Source of the DNA: Psococerastis gibbosa
Taxonomy: Eukaryota; Arthropoda; Insecta; Psocodea; Psocidae
Direction of reading: 5' to 3'
Length of the DNA: 64,000 bases
NCBI GenBank assembly: GCA_963971405.1
Contig: OZ020484.1
Location: 36,106,770-36,170,769, forward strand
The translations under genes and the position numbers were made by a program. The notes beneath the pieces are model-generated. The model had not been told where the DNA came from. It worked only from the letters and a program-made list of their open reading frames with translations, and ran no database searches. Of the stretch, positions 47,001-57,541 are shown piece by piece. Each line of letters begins with the position of its first letter. Within the stretch, counting starts at the first letter, position 1.

Positions 47001-50000
47001 TTATTTTGACTATAAGAAACATGATTCAGTTCATTGTCCATATTTTAAAGAATAGCAGTTCGGGGAGTTAATAGTCCATATCTCGCGATAGCTTGGATTT
47101 TTAACGAAGTCTTCAAAAGACTATTCTTAAATGAATGTTTCTATGTTTCTAGTTGTCGATCAAGAAATAAATTAATTTCGCAAAAAAAAAAAAAAAAAAA
47201 AAAAACGCCAATCGTTACATCGTACAAAAAAAACTTGGAACGAATTTACCTTAACAATGGTAGGTGTTATGTATCAGACATAGCGTGATAAATACATACC
47301 TTCACGTAAAAGAGAAGTTGCGTCTGCTTGATACCGACTACCAACCCGTATTTCTCCCTTGTCCGCTAATAAGGTTTTCTGCGTCGGATCAAAAACTAAG
47401 CAGTAGAAGAAAGTATCCTAAACAAGGAATAAAAGCAATAATTCTTTTAATTATTAATGCAAGTACAGCCGTTGATTAGCCTTGTTGTGGGAAACATGGG
47501 TAGAAATTTGTTGACGTGGAAAAACAACGAAAATCCTGATTTATCTACATATGTAGATATTTCGGATCTAATTTCACATTGAACCATGTAAGAGTTTCAA
47601 GTTAGTTTTTGAAATTTGCTTAGAACAATAAATAATATATCGTGTCATCACAGCCTCAGCTAGAGTTTTAGGCTCTCACTCAGCATTGATATACATAGAA
47701 TGGCCACGATGACCAAATATTGCAAATTGGTTTTTCTAGTGAAATGCCCACTAACTAAAAAGCTCAGAGGCCCCGCTGGTGGCAGCCCATTGTTCAGTAC
47801 GTCTGGGTCCAACTCAAAACATCATTACCAGGTGTGGCCAAAATGCCCTCGCAAGTCACTTAATAATGGTTTAAATTTAATTTAATTTCAGTCAATGCAA
47901 GCCCAACCAGCAGGCAATCGACCACAGGGGCCACCTAGGAAGAGATGGTCGGACCAGCTCTTCGAGGATCTGAGAGCCTGCAGCATCCATTTCGACGCAT
48001 GGAGGGAGTTGGCGGAGAATCGCGCGCTTTGGAGGGGCTTGGTGCGGCAGGCGAGAGGTCCTCACGGGCCGAAGGAGACACCTTAATGTAATGTAATGTA
48101 TTGATTTCAGTTAACATTGCACAATTTGTGCTCAGCATAAGCCTGGCGTTATAAAATCCATGCTCTTAGTTTTGTACAAACGAATCAACATAGACAACGT
48201 ACCTTCCTCATAGGAGACTAGCCCAAATACAATTTTTAGGCCACGTCTCTTATGTCAAGCCATTGAAAAGGCGAGGCAGGTACCATCTCGCCTATGCATA
48301 GAACTCAAGGTATTAAAAATTACAGTTATCCATCAATATCGTGGCAGCGCAATGGGGATCTCAATGACTGATACAATACATATAGATATACATACATATG
48401 TATGAATATATAAATACTTACATCCTTATTGAGGTAACTGAGAAAGGACTCGGTCTCATTGAGGAGTGTCACAGAACATTTGCCACGTATGTGCGTCGCT
48501 GGCAGCGTCTCCACTTGCCGCGAAAGAAATAGCTCACGGTGTTTGAGCTGGTGGCGCTCCTTCCACGACATGTCGTGGTCCTTGTCATCGTCCTCGGTGG
48601 CAGCGCTGCCCACGTCAGAGGCGTCGCCTTCAGCGGCCGCTCCCCCTCCTCCTCCTCCGCCCCCTCCTCCCACACCGCCAATACCGGTGCCACATCCACT
48701 CAGAGACGGTGCCTTTATAAGAATTTTCTTAAGTTTGGCTGAAATGGGCGTGTCTTCAGTACTAGCTGAATTCACTGAAAAATAAGTAAAGCAGCGAATG
48801 AGAATGATGAACGAGGGTAGTCATAGTCCTGAATTATACAAAAACGTTTATAGGCGCAAGATAGTTTCTTTTTCCACTTTTCTCTCGTTGTAAGGTGCAT
48901 TCAAATGACAACTAGTCTATTGCTGAAATTATTACTGTATTCGCCAGATCACCAAACATTTTCTATGGACAACGCTATTACGCAGCAATTCACTGTGCTA
49001 ACACCGTAATATCACTTATTAAGCGCATTTAAAAGGAAATCCTGCCGTGCAATTCTTCTTTTACTATTTCTATAACCGCTTTCAGAACTGCGGCATACTG
49101 CTCTAGCTTAAGCTAAGTCAGTGTAGCTCCCCCGGCGTTGATGAACGTAATATAACAGGGACACACAGTTTCTCCACATTATAAGATTAGGAACTTACTT
49201 TGATGCTTATCTGCAAGCATGATTAAGGGGTTAGGGAGATCACGACGCCTGAAGAAGCACATCACTTTAGCTTCCACGTTACCATTCGGTGTCTGGAAAA
49301 TACATAAATGGTTAGTATAAAGTTCGCTCCACTAAGGATAAGTTAATTTTGAACATTAAATTGACTTAGGTTGAAGAGGGACATAATTCCGAAAATAGAC
49401 AATCAAGAAAAACCTGGACGCTGTCGTACATTGATCGTACTGCAACCATTCCGGGCCATTTGCGTCCAATATTGCCTCCTAGGATGCCTTTGCTACCTGC
49501 ACACAGGTTGTTGGTTGGAGTCCCACACTAGCTGAATATTCTGGCCATGTTTCGGAAGGCATGTAAAGCAGGCGGTCCCGGGCCTTCCTGGTTCAGTGTT
49601 AGAGAGAGCTTATAGACCTGACTCCACTGGATTGGAGAAGACCAAAAAAAATTACCTACAGTACACAATGAAAAAAAAGGACCACATGGATGCGTTAAAA
49701 TTACGCGGGTGTCTAATGTTGTATATGCCAATTACCAGTGGTACACATGGCCCAAGTTTAATGGACATGGTGTAGACAACTAAAGAATGCCCTTGTACGT
49801 TATTACCAGTAGGCCCCAACTCCAAGTGTTACTAAACCAACGCTCCTATTATTTTACGACCCAACCATGATAATTATTCCCTCCCATTGCTTGTCCTCCT
49901 CACAGTCCAACTTCTTAAACATTTCTCAGCGTGACATTTTTCATTCTTTCTCCGCGTGAAAAATAAATGAATACGGTGGCTATCTTATATACAGTGTGGA

Positions 50001-52193
50001 TTGTTGAGGAACATGGTGTAATTCCAAGTATCAACTTAGTATAAAACATTGAAATTTTTGTTTTCATCCAAATTTAAGGAAGCCCACAACTAACCAAATC
50101 GTCGAAGAAGTCCTCAGGCTACAAGCAAAATTTTAAAAAGTATTATAATTATTTGAATGGATTTTTATAAATATTGACTTTTTGTTTTATTGCTAATCCA
50201 ACCTAGCGGAGTTAGGGCATAAAGCCTTCTCTTACACTCAACTAGGGACCGCTTGCTTTACATACCTTCCGAATTACATGGCCAGAAAATGTAGTAAGTG
50301 TTTTAAGTGTGAGACTCGAACCAATAACCTTTCAGGAGAAAGCTGGAGTCTGCACCACTACATGTCATGACAAATTTTTATGGGAGTACACCTACTTACT
50401 GTGGCCCACTGAACCCTGCCTTGCCAACGACCCCTTATATTTTCGGACTTTATTGTTATTGTTTCCGCAAGAATTTTTCGGACTCTATGGGTATTGTTTC
50501 CGCAAGAATCGATTGTCGAACCTGCTCAAATACGCGCCTTTTTTGAAATGCATAAATTCCTGAAGATGGCCGTTGGACTAAGCATAGAAACTAAGGGGGC
50601 CATCTTTAGGAATTTATACACGCGTGACGTCATTTTAAATGTGTGTGTGTGTGTGTTTTGGTAGGTTCAAAAATCGGTGTCTTTTATATTTTCAAAAATA
50701 AACTATAAATCATACTATAAAGCATACACTGTACTTTAATTTCTTTTTTCTTTAATTTACTTTTTAAAAATAGATTAATCGCATACAAACAATTTAATGA
50801 ATGAAATCCGATTGACCTCTTCTGTCGCCTCTGTAGGTTAGTACCCACGTTGAGTTACGACACGTCTCTGATCGCATGGTGTGTAAAGACTCGCATAAGT
50901 GTAACTTGCACGTTACCACCTGACCATCGAAGTAGATTATACTCATACTTATAAGTGAAGAATCCCGACAAGAGGTGTCCGTTTCTGGACATAAGAACAT
51001 GATAATTATTGTAATGAGCGAAAACTCACCCCCATTTACATGACCTCTTATAGCGTGAAACAATGAAATCAATACCAATAAAATTTCAATAGGACATTAT
51101 GGACACGAGATGAATTGTAAAATTAAAAATATACAATAATATATGGTCAGTGGCAAGACATTATCTATAAAGCCCATTATTGAGGAGTTCAGGAAAAATT
51201 TAAAATGTGTCTTGATAAAAAGTGTAATTCACATGATATATTATGTAACTGACATGGACAAAGGGCATTGGATTCCCCGAGCAAATAAAGCCTAGCATGA
51301 TGTCATCACTACAACACCCAACTTGTTAATGCTACAGTATTATAATATATTTGTTAATATAATAATATTGTTAGTGACATCAATATGCCTTGCGCTATAC
51401 AGTACATGCAAAGTATCAAATGAAAATGTGCCACTATGAATGAAAACCAGGAATACAATTGAGTATTATTAAATTGATCACACCTTAAGGCTGAGATTTC
51501 AGAATTGTTTGTAAAAAAAAAAATGAAAAATTAATTTCTCGCTGTGCAAAATATGAAATAATTAAGTGGAAATTTCTTTAAAAACTCAAGAATTTGTGGT
51601 TACATTTTCTCACTCTTAAAAACACAATAAAGTGCTTTAAAATGATTTTATACAATACTAGTAATTCAGTGAATATAGAGTATCTAGGCTACGTTTTGAG
51701 AAAGCTTGTATTTTTTATGAATTTTTCACGAATTATGAATTTGGCCATTTTCATATCTTAGCGTCGGCAGAGCGAGGAGTTAATTAATCTCGTCAAAAGA
51801 TTCAGTCGTTAAGTTATTGTTAAGGGGTGTATTCCACTGGTCAATATCCCGTCATTTGAGATTGAAAAAAAAAGTTGAAACGTTTATTTTAAGGAGACTA
51901 TCATGTAGATACTAACTATTATAATAGTCTCCTTAAAACAAAAATCTCAGCTTTTTTTTAAATAAAAAATGACAGAATATTGACCAGTGGAATACACGCC
52001 TTACGAAATGCTTTGAAATCTCTCCCTTGATCAGGTACATCATCGGCAGCAGGGGAATCGTTATTATTATCAACCTACCAGCATCAATTGGAAAATTATT
52101 ATTAATAACAAAGCATGCTACTTACTTTATTTAATTCTTCTATTCGTCGTATTTGGTACGGTGATGTCGACGATGTCTCAAAATAGACATAAT
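38032..52193 (-). CDS. MTA1-like: Metastasis-associated protein MTA1-like, NuRD subunit, 5' partial
   Basis: Exons in transcript order: 52193-52126, 49292-49199, 48774-48422, 47417-47300, 46830-46628, 46057-45869, 45172-45039, 44374-44277, 43887-43771, 41796-41464, 40861-40661, 39738-39625, 38584-38365, 38137-38032. All join in phase; stop 38034-38032. The first coding exon (MxxNMYRVG) was not found. Domains: BAH ([20 protein letters not shown] ... [15 protein letters not shown]), ELM2 ([19 protein letters not shown]), SANT ([20 protein letters not shown] ... [14 protein letters not shown]), GATA finger (CESCQ ... [18 protein letters not shown]), C2H2 finger ([20 protein letters not shown]), conserved [19 protein letters not shown], and a C-terminal [10 protein letters not shown] like the RBBP4/7-binding motif. 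MTA proteins scaffold HDAC1 and RBBP4/7 in the nuclear NuRD complex. A Gly-rich block (ten Gly) splits the BAH domain in exon 48774-48422. Introns hold a Tc1 element and many repeats. Confidence 0.95.
38955..39108. repeat. Short hairpin element, GGACGGCACC family
   Basis: GGTGCCGTCCAGTATTCCTT and ACTGATACTTTTCAAGCGGA at the right oppose TGGTCCCACCATCCCTTGAG and GAGTCTCGAAAAG at the left. GGTGGGTCCCGGCC closes the right end. It lies in an MTA1-like intron. Same family as 3806-3908 and 8868-8998. Confidence 0.65.
39165..39212. repeat. AT-rich palindrome
   Basis: Repeats of ATTATTAATTAATTATTAAT in both directions form a near-perfect AT palindrome of about 45 bases. It lies in an MTA1-like intron. 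It is low-complexity sequence without other content. Confidence 0.6.
40259..40432. repeat. MITE with GGACGGATCCAG ends, copy 1
   Basis: GGGACGGATCCAGCCCATTT faces CCCTGGATCCGTCCATGG. The interior carries ACATATGTATCGTTTAAATC and a G/C-rich hairpin of G and C tracts (40377-40405). The inverted sister copy lies at 60500-60672. No coding frame. Confidence 0.7.
40972..41112 (-). repeat. tRNA-derived SINE, copy 1
   Basis: Minus strand carries a B-box GGTTCGAGTCC near 41070-41085 and, further on, the body ending AACTCCGCTAGGTTGG-like (AATTCCGCTAGGTTGGCTT). It matches 50195-50375 (same strand) and 49505-49625 (opposite strand). Confidence 0.65.
42057..43623 (-). mobile_element. Tc1-like DNA transposon, decayed
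   Basis: Terminal inverted repeats of about 60 bases with CCCAGATTCAAAAAGGTTGG at each end, flanked by TA (42055-42056 and 43624-43625). Minus-strand transposase pieces: N-terminal helix-turn-helix at about 43270-43001 ([20 protein letters not shown] ... STVHNIL) and a catalytic part at 42630-42283 with [10 protein letters not shown] and [16 protein letters not shown], giving the D-34-E spacing of Tc1. The stretch between (about 43000-42640) is not one open frame and contains changes such as an in-frame TAG around 42650, so the copy is probably inactive. It is inserted in an MTA1-like intron in the same orientation as the gene. Confidence 0.9.
46140..46265 (+). repeat. Dispersed repeat with CTCTACACACCATGTGATC
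   Basis: GTACTTGTGCGAGTCTCTAC continues without interruption to ACACCATGTGATCCC, TACATAGGCTGAAGAGG and an AT-rich tail. The same repeat is split by a MITE near 27740-28225. Diverged copies occur near 14600-14700, 50810-50895 (inverted) and 59890-59965 (inverted). Class unknown. Confidence 0.55.
46345..46610 (-). repeat. Decayed fragment related to the GACA-repeat family
   Basis: CAATCAAGGGGAAAGTGACC and AAAACATCGTTGGAGCCCTT correspond to CTATCAAGGGGCAAGCGACC and AAATCGTTGGAGCCGTTTTT in the full copies, read on the plus strand. Flanking parts are not alignable by eye. The strand is uncertain. Confidence 0.4.
46960..47203 (+). mobile_element. Possible retroposed sequence with poly(A)
   Basis: A run of about 23 A ends at 47203, preceded about 15 bases earlier by AATAAA. 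This is the shape of a retroposed 3' end. The upstream sequence is not recognised and the 5' boundary and flanking duplication could not be settled. Confidence 0.3.
47890..48107 (+). mobile_element. RTE-like LINE ORF2 3' end with (TAATG)n tail
   Basis: The frame reads [20 protein letters not shown] and [20 protein letters not shown], the GRPRKRW...DL...W+ pattern at the C-terminus of RTE-type ORF2. It stops at CCTTAA and runs straight into TAATGTAATGTAATG, a pentanucleotide tail typical of that group. It is inserted in an MTA1-like intron, opposite to the gene. Confidence 0.8.
49505..49625 (+). repeat. tRNA-derived SINE, copy 2
   Basis: GGTTGTTGGTTGGAGTCCCA (B-box region) then TTCTGGCCATGTTTCGGAAG, GGCATGTAAAGCAGGCGGTC and CCGGGCCTTCC. 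It matches the minus strand of 50195-50375. It lies in an MTA1-like intron. Confidence 0.65.
50195..50375 (-). repeat. tRNA-derived SINE, copy 3
   Basis: On the minus strand: TGTAGTGGTGCAGACTCC (possible A-box), GGTTATTGGTTCGAGTCTCA (B-box), TTCTGGCCATGTAATTCGGA, AAGCAAGCGGTCCC, and an end TCCGCTAGGTTGGATTAGCA. This is the most complete of the three copies. Confidence 0.7.
50565..51820. other. Intron stretch without coding sequence
   Basis: Contains a (GT)8 run at 50640-50655 and an inverted copy of the CACCATGCGATC repeat at 50810-50895. The rest is AT-rich with no recognisable motif. Confidence 0.45.
51824..52000. mobile_element. Short hairpin MITE beside an MTA1-like exon
   Basis: GGTGTATTCCACTGGTCAAT opposes TATTGACCAGTGGAATACAC; TTA lies on both sides. 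Inner arms AAGGAGACTAT and ATAGTCTCCTT. It sits about 125 bases downstream (in transcript sense) of exon 52193-52126. Confidence 0.75.
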
Positions 52194-52498
52194 CTGTAAC
52201 AAAAATAATAATTTAATTTAATATTTAATTTATCTCAACCTAGTCATCTATGGAATTAATGAAAAGATAAAATATTCAGGAAATGTTTCAGGCGAAGGTA
52301 TCGCGTCGAGGTGTAAAAGGTGGTTTTGCACTTGGATAATGAAACAAATGGTAAGGTTTATGACTATATTTACAACGCCGTCATTTGCACGGTAAATTTT
52401 TCGAGGCTTCCAATTCTATTTTAGATAGGCGGGGGGGGGGGGGGGAACAGAAAATAATTAAAAAGTAGAAAAATAATTATCGCTAGCCAATTGTATAA

Positions 52499-52966
52499 GG
52501 CGGGGTTTCCACATACGTCAATCGTCAATGAGAAATATGAAATTGAAGGACATTTCAATTTTACTCTATTGTTAAAATTGATCAATGATCATAGAGTAAA
52601 ATCACGCGCTGCAAACAATAACAAACTAAAATGGCGTCACGGAATATGTTAAGTACAAAAATTTTAATAGATTGTTTATAAAACAGTTTTCATCCATTAA
52701 ACAGATCGGTGAAGGTCGATCTTACTTCGGATCTCCTACTATTATTGGGGTTTATTAAAAATAATAAGTGTACGAAGAAAACATATACAAACAAAATTTC
52801 AAAAAACAAATGCAAACAAATTTCAAAAATTTGGCGCATACGTTTCAATAGAAGAAAAGTGTCAATAGTTGAAAAAACATGTGGAAACACCGCCATCAAT
52901 GAAAAATTGAAATGTCCTTCAATTTCATATTTCTTGTTGGCGATTGACGTATGTGGAAACACCACC
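52499..52966. mobile_element. PIF/Harbinger-like MITE with TAA duplication
   Basis: GGCGGGGTTTCCACATACGT opposes ACGTATGTGGAAACACCACC, flanked by TAA at 52496-52498 and 52967-52969. Arms continue through AATATGAAATTGAAGGACAT. The longer interior (52600-52880) is AT-rich and without a transposase. A 15-G tract lies just left, at 52431-52445. Confidence 0.8.
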
Positions 52967-53274
52967 TAAGTTGAGATCAATGAATTATGTGCCACAACTG
53001 TTTTGTATAGTTAGCGGTTTATGAGTGTGCATTAAAAAACTAAACTTTATAAAAGGGAGAGCAGTGATCCCTAACATATTGTACTGTCGAAATGAGCGGA
53101 TTGCGTGAACAAGTATTGTGCATCCATGTCGTGTGACTTGTGTCGCTATTGATCAATAGACTTCTTATTATCACTATTCGCTAGTAACCAATTCCATACC
53201 GCGTATATGCTTATTTGAACTCACCCCCTTCTTAAGAATTTTTACGCATTAAACAGTTATTGATTTTTTTTATT

Positions 53275-53565
53275 CAAGCCCGGTCCCAACATAGCTTGGA
53301 AACTATCTGTAATGAATACTAGTAGTAGTGCTCGTCGGGTTAATAACGACTTAGGCCTCATATTTGGGCCCATAGAGCGACCCCGACTTGACTGTCCTAC
53401 GCCAGCCCATAGGACAGTGGACCTGATTATAGTGGATTCCGAACCACTTGGGAAACACAGTGAAGTCACACGATTAGTTCGGAGGTGACCAAGACAAGTC
53501 CTACCATGTTTCCCTACCGGGTAATGAATACTGGACGGTACCTCTATCTACCTTTAAAAAGGATG
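53275..53565. repeat. GGACGGCACC hairpin element split by a LINE tail
   Basis: The left piece (CCCGGTCCCAACATAGCTTG ... GTAATGAATACT) and right piece (GTAATGAATACTGGACGGTA ... CTCTATCTACC) together match 3806-3908. They are separated by the insert 53321-53520, and the 12-base GTAATGAATACT is present on both sides. Confidence 0.72.
53321..53520 (-). mobile_element. LINE tail with (ACT)n end, copy 1
   Basis: Flanked by a 12-bp duplication GTAATGAATACT (53309-53320, 53521-53532). On the minus strand it ends in an (ACT)n-like stretch. Internal words CCATAGGACAGTGGACCTGA, GGATTCCGAACCACTTGGGA and CACACGATTAGTTCGGA match 58503-58751 closely. It is a 5'-truncated retroposed end. Confidence 0.8.
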
Positions 53566-53569
53566 ATGG

Positions 53570-53965
53570 AAATATGCTCGAAATGTTTGTATCTCGGTAT
53601 CTATACGTTTTGAGGCCCTAGTACTAAACAAAACTGTTTGTTTTTTTTACGAAATGTCTATATCTACCGTAAGCACTGTCTATTTGCGGACACACCAATA
53701 AAATTGATGAATTTGGTTGAAATCAAGTCTCGGGACCTTTTCTTATATTTTGGGTTAACTCAGTTTTGGCGGGTTATCCTCCAAATAGGCTACACCGAAG
53801 AAATGGCTAAAATAATGTTGTCTTAAAGCAAAAACGGCTCCAGCACAACGATTTATTCTAAATTCACATAAAAATTGTAGTTAAGTTTTTATCAATGTGA
53901 GAAAAACAACTTCGATTGATTAATTCTGCCCTGGGGGTAAAACAGTAAGACAATGCCCAATTATC
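53570..53965 (-). repeat. GACA-repeat family, strongly diverged copy
   Basis: ATACGTTTTGAGGCCCTAGT, TTTTTTACGAAATGTCTATA, TTGGGTTAACTCAGTTTTGG and AAAACGGCTCCAGCACAACG follow the order of the family. The terminal blocks are eroded. Confidence 0.55.
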
Positions 53966-55560
53966 AGAATCAATTGTTCATTAGAGGCAGGGGCCTCACA
54001 GTTATCGAACAATTAGGGCGGAGCCCGTTGTCAGGGGAGTCAGGAGTGGGTGCTACTCCCAAAACGGCGCCCCTTCCCTGACTACGGGTTCCACTTTAAT
54101 TTTTGGATATTTGTACCTGCCTATAATTACTACTAACACAACAGGCAATGTTAAATAATATTACACCATTGCCATTGACCTTTACCAATAGAACCTATGC
54201 CAGATAACAGAAAACTAATCGCACACAAGAGATAGCTATTCCCCGCCTGCTCTATTAACAGGACAACCTATGTCCACCTGAGTAAAAGTGGTGGCTAAGC
54301 TAGAATGCAAAGAAGTACATCAACACAGAGTAGAGCTGCGTGCATCCTCAAGTAGAGCTCAACACCAGGAGATGGTGGAGATCATTAAGAAAATGGAGGG
54401 ATATATAGTACTATAATAGCTTGCGAAGTCAGCATGTATTATCATTTACCCCGACCACAACAAACGCAGTGCACAATGATGGGGATATATACATTATCAA
54501 CAGTTCAGTCAAAACAAGTTGAAAATACAGTGGAAATCCAACAGCTCTCAACTTAGCCATATTTAGAACTGCATGAAGATAAGTTGATAAGTATACCAAA
54601 TATTGTTCCGAGGACAAGCTTTCTTAGGATTTCTCAGACTCAGACTGAAGTTTTGAAGATTTGGATTTTGAAATTCTTCTGTTATTTTCCGAATAATACA
54701 TGGACAGTCAGAATGGGGAATTCGAAACCTCTTTACTGCTTGGGGTTAAAAGCTAATATGGAAAAGACCGAGTTCGGTACGCATTTTGGTACCTCATCCC
54801 AGTTTCAAACCTTAAATACAATACCGAGGTATTTTGTGTTGTCTGTGGGTTCCATTAAGTTGTAGGACACACTACCTCGTATTGAACCCTGTTGAAAATA
54901 GTGCTCTAACTTACTAGCTTAATACAGAGAAATAAAAAGTCTCCTATACATCAAATAGCCAACTAATCAACACAAGATGAACACGGATGTATAATATAAT
55001 GGGTCATAGATTGCGTGGTCTGCGGAAGAATGAACGCAATACCACAATCTACGTAGAGGTAGATGTAGCACAAATGCTCCAATAGGCAGTAACTCATCTT
55101 CTAACTACGATACATAGTCGACATATTTCAACATATCGATTGCCGAAATCAAGGGACTGACAGGCTCCGGGTGCCTCAAGTGTATGCGGCCTGCTATGCG
55201 GCTTAAGACAAAGTGCGTGTAATATCATAGTAGAAGCCAAGAGCTATGAGTACTAGAGTACTCCCGCTGGAACAATGGTTGGTGTGAGGTCATCGCCCCT
55301 ACACCCAGTCTAGTGACACTGTAAAGACCCTTTCTACATTCAGACGATTGCAACACGTGTGGCACGTATTTCCACCTATCTACGCACCACTGACCAATCA
55401 AACGGTCCGAAATAAGAGGGAAATACGGAAAGCCAGACATCTCATTGTAGGATGAAGTACAACAGTGCAATATTTTACAGATACAATAGTACAACAGCGC
55501 CGAAATGAGATGACGTTCCTGAGAACAGCACGCCAGAGGACAAGAGGGGATAAAAAATAG
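53966..55560. other. Stretch with no recognised gene
   Basis: Short frames on both strands lack known motifs. No first exon of MTA1-like (expected to encode MYRVG and to end in a donor after one extra G) could be found here. Confidence 0.4.
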
Positions 55561-55569
55561 AAATTGCTA

Positions 55570-55850
55570 AGAAGAGAGTTCGGGGGGGGGGGGGAGGAAG
55601 AACCAATAGTGGAGAGGATATCGAGATGGAAGCTGCAATGGCTCGGACATGTAAAGCGGATGGATAACAGCAGGTGCGCGAGGAAAGGAACAAGAAAGAG
55701 ATCCAGGGACCAGAATGAGGACGATCTCAGAAGAGTGGGACTGCTACCAGAGGAAGTGCTGAGCAATCAGAAGTGGAAAAACAGGAGGGAGGGGGGAAGG
55801 CTCACAGTCATAACACTCGGGCACCTGGAACTGATTATGATTGATAGATA
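55570..55850 (+). mobile_element. RTE-like LINE ORF2 C-terminal fragment
   Basis: The frame contains VERISRWKLQWLGHVKRMDN, the R-R-L-R-W-x-G-H-V-x-R-M signature seen near the C-terminus of RTE-type ORF2, then RSRDQNEDDLRRVGLLPEEV. A G11-12 tract lies at the 5' side (55578-55593). The domain end is present but nothing upstream of it. Confidence 0.7.
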
Positions 55851-55851
55851 A

Positions 55852-57540
55852 TAAAATGTAACTGGGGAAGAACTCGCGCAGACTGGACAAGACTTGTCAA
55901 AAAGGTCCCCCGTTCACGAACGCGACGGTCCGATCCAGCAAGACAAGAAATAAATTAAATGAGTTGAAAGCAATGGGTCAGTATTAATGTGGGTGAAAAC
56001 CATTTTTAAGGATTTTCTCGCTTCATCGGACCGGCAGTAAATAGGGACCTTATAAGGATGGTCACTTCCGAGTAGCCACTCAAAAATGCAATATACAACA
56101 CAAACAAGAATAGAAACAGAAATGTGGGGAAGACTTTAAAAACGAAAGTACAAGAAAAAAGTAAAATGTTCGGTTTACAACTCATTTTGCCTAATCGACA
56201 AAGAAGCATTTGAACGCATGGCTTGTTCCATGCTTGCTTGTAGCCTACAGTACTACAGTTTCCTACCAGGGTTAAAAAAAAAATAAAGCTTGATTTCATT
56301 GTATTACATGTTATGCAGCATAAATAACTAAAAAGACAGAAAGTGACTTGGGATATTTTGTTGTTTCTAGAATGCCATAGCATTATTATTTAGCACCGAT
56401 GTACTGCATGCTCGCTTATCAGGTAGCGTGGATATTGCACATTTGATAAGCTCATATTGAACAATGAAGGCTATAAAAATTAATTAATCAATAAAAGTAT
56501 GGATACTGTAAATAGCATAGGCGACGTTTTTAAAATGGCTTGTCAGGTTTCTAGGCTTTATTTATAGTTGTATAACATGTGTCAAAGCTACACACAATTG
56601 ATGAATTGAAACATCTTATCGGAGGGCTCAAAAATCCAGGTCCGCAACCTTTTGGCCCCTATCTTCCTTGTCGGGAGGTGAAACTTAGGGGATGGCTTAG
56701 TGTTGCAGTAGCCCGCTAGGTGTCTCGCTTGCCTGCGGGTATCGCAAAAGAGTGATTCAAACGTTCTTCTAGCTTTTACATTTTTGACCAAGTTTTGCAA
56801 AATAAAGCGAAGTACGAGAAATATTGCAGACACTAGCAGGATTGATTGTATAGCGAACCTGGAACTGGAAAATATGAAGGAAACTAATGCTAACGTTAAA
56901 AATGCGTTTGCGAGCCTTAGGGCTGCATTCTTTTTTTGCGAAGGAGCCCACTTCAGGCAAAGAAATAATAGCCAGCAAAGCTAGCCTAATAACTTCACAA
57001 TAGGCATTCCAAAAGTGTCATAATACGAACGAAAACTTTCTTCGGGGAGGAAAACTGTGACATCACACTGACTCTGAATATGGTCGCGTTCATTAGTAGT
57101 GGGCGCGGCGCGGGCGGAAATTGCAATTTATCCGCGAACTTGCATTTCCATTATTTCCTCTCAGCTGATATGATATGAGTGCTATTTTAGCTGAAGTTCG
57201 AGATTTTTGCAAGCCGAGGCGCAACATCTATCATGTTTTTAATGTCATTTCTTAACCGGATGGAACTCAAAATCAATCTGCTACTCCACTAAAATTATTA
57301 AAAATAACTCATAAATTTAATAGTGAATGATAACATTCCAGTTAATGGGAATAGTTTGTGGAAACACAGTGCTTCTTATCGGTACTTGACTTGTAGCAAC
57401 TTGCAGTCCGACCAATTTGAAAACATTGTGCAACCAATATACTGCTATGTTCGATGGTCTCATGATTGAAGTTGCCAGTAGTAACCTGTCAGAAGTGTCA
57501 CACTTGCTGATGGATTTGGTAATTGTGTGAGGCGATTATT
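55852..57540. other. Stretch with no recognised gene
   Basis: Small frames only. The part at 57080-57130 is locally GC- and CpG-rich (GGGCGCGGCGCGGGCGG), unlike its surroundings, and could belong to a promoter or untranslated exon, for instance of MTA1-like; no direct support. Confidence 0.35.
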
Positions 57541-57541
57541 T

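Noticed and set aside
56588-56980. Frames on both strands around 56.6-57.0 kb as a gene
   Set aside because: No domain recognised; strands compete and neither has convincing splice borders.
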